Notes under the pieces: generated by a model | The model's input: only the letters and a program-made list of their open reading frames with translations | Told to the model about the DNA's origin: nothing | Databases searched by the model: none | In this document: positions 6,617 through 8,716 of the stretch, piece after piece | Numbering within the stretch: the stretch's first letter is position 1 | How the letters are laid out: each line of letters begins with the position of its first letter | Program-made: the position numbers and the translations under genes | NCBI GenBank assembly: GCA_964486555.1 | Contig: CAZANP010000066.1 | Coordinates: forward strand, 1 to 8,716 | Source: 4484-232 sp964486555 | GTDB taxonomy: Bacteria; Thermotogota; Thermotogae; Thermotogales; Thermotogaceae | DNA length: 8,716 bases | Direction: 5' to 3'

Positions 6617-7726
6617 TTGGCATTCTTTCTAACGACGATGTTGAGATCGATGAGCCTTTTCAGCATAGGGATGCTCCTCCAGTTCAGGATGAGGGATGTT
6701 GGAGCTTCACTCTTCATGATCGGTCTTTTATCAACCGTGAGAGGTGGTATAAGAACGCTTTCTTCACCATTTTGGGGTTACATGTCCGACAGGTTGATGA
6801 AGAGAAAAGTGTTTCTAGTGTCTAGCCTTGCCCTCACATCCTCTCTGTATCCCTTATACATAGTTGTGGAAGATCCTATCAAAATCATTTTCATAGCTTC
6901 CATCATCGCTTTTGTCAGTGCAGGTTTTGAACCTTCTGCCCTAGCGTTCGCCAGTGAAGGTCGAAAAAAAGCTCACGTTGGTTTTTCTATATACAACTCC
7001 TCCATATCTTTGGGATTTCTTTTTGGCAGGATCTTGATGGGAGTTTTACTCATGACTTTTGATATAAAGACCTCTATGGTGCTATTCTCCGTGATAATGG
7101 CTTTTGCAGTTATACCCTCTCTTCAAATTCCTGAAAATTTGAAAGCTCCTGAAAAGAGTGTGGATGTCACCAGAAAAGAAGTCTTGCTAAAAGATGGACT
7201 ATGGGCTATGTACGTTGGTAGCTTCTTACGTCAAATGGGAGTTTCAGGCACTGTAGCAGTGATAGCCATTTACTTAACAGAAATTTTGGGATATCCAAAA
7301 TGGATGGTTGGATTCGTTGCTTCGGTGAATCCCGCACTTCAGATACCTTCACATTTTTTCTTTGGAAGATTGACTGAGAAAATAGGGTCAAAGTACGTCT
7401 CTTTCCTCGGTATGGTTTTTTCTTCATTCGTTCCTTTACTGTTTATGATGAAATCGAAATGGTCACCGATATTCGCATACGCTTTCTTAGGAATGGCGTT
7501 AGGTGCTTTCATAAACGGTGTCACAAATTTCATAAACAAAAAGAGCCCTCCTCATATGAGGGCTAGCTTGATGGGGCTTTTGAACTCTGCAAGATCGCTG
7601 GGAATGTCCATCGGCCCGTTTTTCGCAGGTTTACTGGCTGAGAAATCATACTTTGCCATGTTTCTCTCTATGAGTCTCATAATGGCTTTGGGAGCTATTC
7701 TGGTCGGTGCTGTTACGAGGGAATAA
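6617..7726 (+). CDS. Major facilitator superfamily transporter
   Basis: This is a secondary transporter of the inner membrane, about 369 residues long, which is short for MFS but enough for 12 spans. The loop-2/3 signature GYMSDRLMKRK (54-64) matches MFS motif A (GxxxDRxxRR-like). A related GRLTEKIGSKY (250-260) sits at the matching place in the second half. A polar stretch around 171-197 (PENLKAPEKSVDVTRKE) is the central cytoplasmic loop. The late segment RASLMGLLNSARSLGMSIGPFFAGLLAE (residues 315-342) resembles drug-efflux-type MFS proteins. The substrate is unknown and export is only a guess. TTG 6617 is preferred over GTG 6608 by Shine-Dalgarno placement. It starts 5 bases after the DUF1848 stop and ends 13 bases before the hydrolase gene, so all three are probably on one transcript. 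Confidence 0.9.
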   Translation: MAFFLTTMLRSMSLFSIGMLLQFRMRDVGASLFMIGLLSTVRGGIRTLSSPFWGYMSDRLMKRKVFLVSSLALTSSLYPLYIVVEDPIKIIFIASIIAFVSAGFEPSALAFASEGRKKAHVGFSIYNSSISLGFLFGRILMGVLLMTFDIKTSMVLFSVIMAFAVIPSLQIPENLKAPEKSVDVTRKEVLLKDGLWAMYVGSFLRQMGVSGTVAVIAIYLTEILGYPKWMVGFVASVNPALQIPSHFFFGRLTEKIGSKYVSFLGMVFSSFVPLLFMMKSKWSPIFAYAFLGMALGAFINGVTNFINKKSPPHMRASLMGLLNSARSLGMSIGPFFAGLLAEKSYFAMFLSMSLIMALGAILVGAVTRE

Positions 7727-7735
7727 AGGAGGTGA
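7726..7735 (+). promoter_or_regulatory. Very strong ribosome binding site for the MBL-fold gene
   Basis: AAGGAGGTGA is a full complement of the 16S rRNA 3' end. The GGAGG core ends 7 bases before ATG 7740. It overlaps the last base of the upstream TAA stop and rules out the earlier in-frame GTG at 7707. Confidence 0.85.
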
Positions 7736-7739
7736 AGAC

Positions 7740-8609
7740 ATGGAGGTGCTCAAAGGAAAAACCTTCTATGTACCAGGAGCGACGAATCTGGGGATATTTG
7801 TTCATGATGATGAGGTTTACCTGATAGACACTGGTACAGATAAAAAGAGTGTCAGAAGCATTTTTGAAAAATTCAACGGAAAGAGATTGATTGTTTTGAA
7901 CACTCACTTCCATGCGGATCACTGCCAAAATGATTACCTTGCAGAAAAGCTTGGAGCAAGGATCTTGGTGCCGAGGAAGGAATATTCGTTCTTCGTCGAC
8001 GGGGAAATGGAAGGATTTTATCTGTACAGTGCAAGACCTGCGAAATGCTTGAGAAAGAGTTTTTTCTCAATAAAACCTGTTTCACCTGATTTTTTGGAGA
8101 ACGAGTCCATTCCACTGAAAGTGATTGATCTGAGTGGACACTCTCCTGGAATGGTGGGTTTTTTAACATCTGATGGAATCCTTTTTTCTGCGGATGTGTT
8201 CTTTTCTTCCGAAATTTTGAAGAAATATGGATATCCCTATCACTCCGACGTTGGGAAAGCCCTTGCTAGAATGGATGAGATACTGAAGATGAACTTCGAG
8301 ATCGTGGTTCCATCTCATGGGAAACCTCTCACGGATCCTGAGAGAGAAATCAACTTCAACAGAAATGTGATTGAAAATCATTTGAATTTTCTTCTTGAGA
8401 ATCTGAAACAACCAGGATCTTTGGAAGAAGTTATGAAACTTCTTGGTGAAAGATTCGAGATAACCATTTCGGAAGGAACGTATTACCTGTTTAGATCCTA
8501 TGTATCGTCGCTTTTAGAGTATCTAGAAAGATCAGGTGATGTAGTGGGAATTTTGAAAGGATATCGCTATCTGTGGAAAATTTCCATGGAGACATCAGAT
8601 AAAAGCTAA
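7740..8609 (+). CDS. Metallo-beta-lactamase-fold hydrolase
   Basis: This is a cytoplasmic metal-dependent hydrolase of 289 residues with the complete ligand set of the fold: THFHADH with His56, His58, Asp60 and His61, then His134 (SGHSPGM), Asp152 (FSADVFF) and His193 (PSHGKP). An N-terminal strand pair (KTFYVPGATNLGIF, VYLIDTG, residues 7-32) is typical of glyoxalase II-like members. The C-terminal ~90 residues (from ~200) are mostly helical by appearance and end in a segment that could be a small winged-helix-like lid (EEVMKLLGERFEITISEGTYYLFRSYVSSLLEYL). The substrate is not identifiable: thioesters, phosphodiesters, lactones and others occur in the superfamily. ATG 7740 is fixed by the strong Shine-Dalgarno. 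It is the last gene of the three-gene unit, and its product may act on a compound handled by the neighbouring transporter. That link is inference. Confidence 0.92.
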   Translation: MEVLKGKTFYVPGATNLGIFVHDDEVYLIDTGTDKKSVRSIFEKFNGKRLIVLNTHFHADHCQNDYLAEKLGARILVPRKEYSFFVDGEMEGFYLYSARPAKCLRKSFFSIKPVSPDFLENESIPLKVIDLSGHSPGMVGFLTSDGILFSADVFFSSEILKKYGYPYHSDVGKALARMDEILKMNFEIVVPSHGKPLTDPEREINFNRNVIENHLNFLLENLKQPGSLEEVMKLLGERFEITISEGTYYLFRSYVSSLLEYLERSGDVVGILKGYRYLWKISMETSDKS

Positions 8610-8716
8610 TCGTAGATGAATAATACATATTTCAATAAATAAAAAAATAATCATGTTAGACAATAACATACCAAGATGTTTTCAAAATTCTTGTAAAAAT
8701 TCAGGAATTACATATG
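8610..8716. other. AT-rich intergenic tail, possible start of a further gene at the edge
   Basis: The last 107 bases are about 21% GC by hand count, far below the coding DNA. I see no clear terminator for the MBL gene on the plus strand. AGGA (8703-8706) followed 7 bases later by ATG at 8714-8716 could be the beginning of a plus-strand gene, but only the start codon would lie in the window. Confidence 0.5.
8653..8669. promoter_or_regulatory. Small dyad, operator or weak minus-strand terminator
   Basis: ATGTTA (8653-8658) and TAACAT (8664-8669) form a perfect dyad with a 5-base centre. Read on the minus strand, it is followed by GATTATTTTTTTATTT, which resembles an intrinsic terminator for a gene entering from the right. 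The stem has only one G-C pair. It could instead be a repressor site for a gene starting at 8714. Confidence 0.3.

Noticed and set aside
8653..8669. GlnR/TnrA-type or Rex-type operator
   Set aside because: The dyad spacing (TGTTA-N5-TAACA) does not match the TGTNA-N7-TNACA pattern or the TTGTGAA-N4-TTCACAA-like Rex pattern.
1..8716. CRISPR array, tRNA/rRNA genes, insertion sequences
   Set aside because: No regularly spaced repeats, no cloverleaf or rRNA-like conserved sequence, and no transposase or terminal inverted repeats were found on either strand.

Overview
The window looks like the chromosome of a hyperthermophilic member of the Thermotogales, most likely Thermotoga or a close relative. 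Support comes from the UvrB protein, whose sequence is of the Thermotoga type as far as I remember it, and from frequent AGA/AGG arginine and ATA isoleucine codons. Strong Shine-Dalgarno sequences, frequent TTG and GTG starts, and tightly packed overlapping genes fit as well. No RNA gene, CRISPR array, insertion sequence or other mobile element is visible. Apart from the last ~107 bases, every gap between genes is under 50 bp.

Region 1 (1-2927, + strand) is the 3' part of a carbohydrate ABC transporter operon of the CUT1 type. It holds an extracytoplasmic sugar-binding protein whose 5' end lies outside the window, then a MalF-type and a MalG-type permease. A perfect 11-bp stem-loop sits on the stop codon of the binding-protein gene, and the two permease genes overlap at TTGA. 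No ATPase gene is present downstream, so the transporter probably borrows an ATPase encoded elsewhere.

Region 2 (2928-5683, - strand) converges on region 1 with directly abutting stop codons. It is a two-gene unit: uvrB (nucleotide excision repair), then a DUF368/PopT-family membrane protein (probable undecaprenyl-phosphate translocase), joined by a TTGA overlap. A hairpin with a T6 tract lies inside the last codons of the DUF368 gene.

Region 3 (5676-8609, + strand) is divergent from uvrB. A promoter-like sequence overlaps the uvrB start codon and precedes three closely spaced genes. These are a DUF1848 protein with a C-terminal radical-SAM-like CX3CX2C cluster, a short major facilitator superfamily transporter, and a metallo-beta-lactamase-fold hydrolase with all its metal ligands. 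Their joint function is unknown, and this is the part of the window with most room for something undescribed.

Region 4 (8610-8716) is about 21% GC by hand count and non-coding as far as visible. It has a small dyad and possibly the start codon of a further gene at the very edge.

No striking, clearly new system is evident. The best leads are the DUF1848-MFS-MBL operon, the apparently permuted radical-SAM-like motif, the terminator-like hairpin inside the DUF368 reading frame, and the uvrB-PopT coupling.
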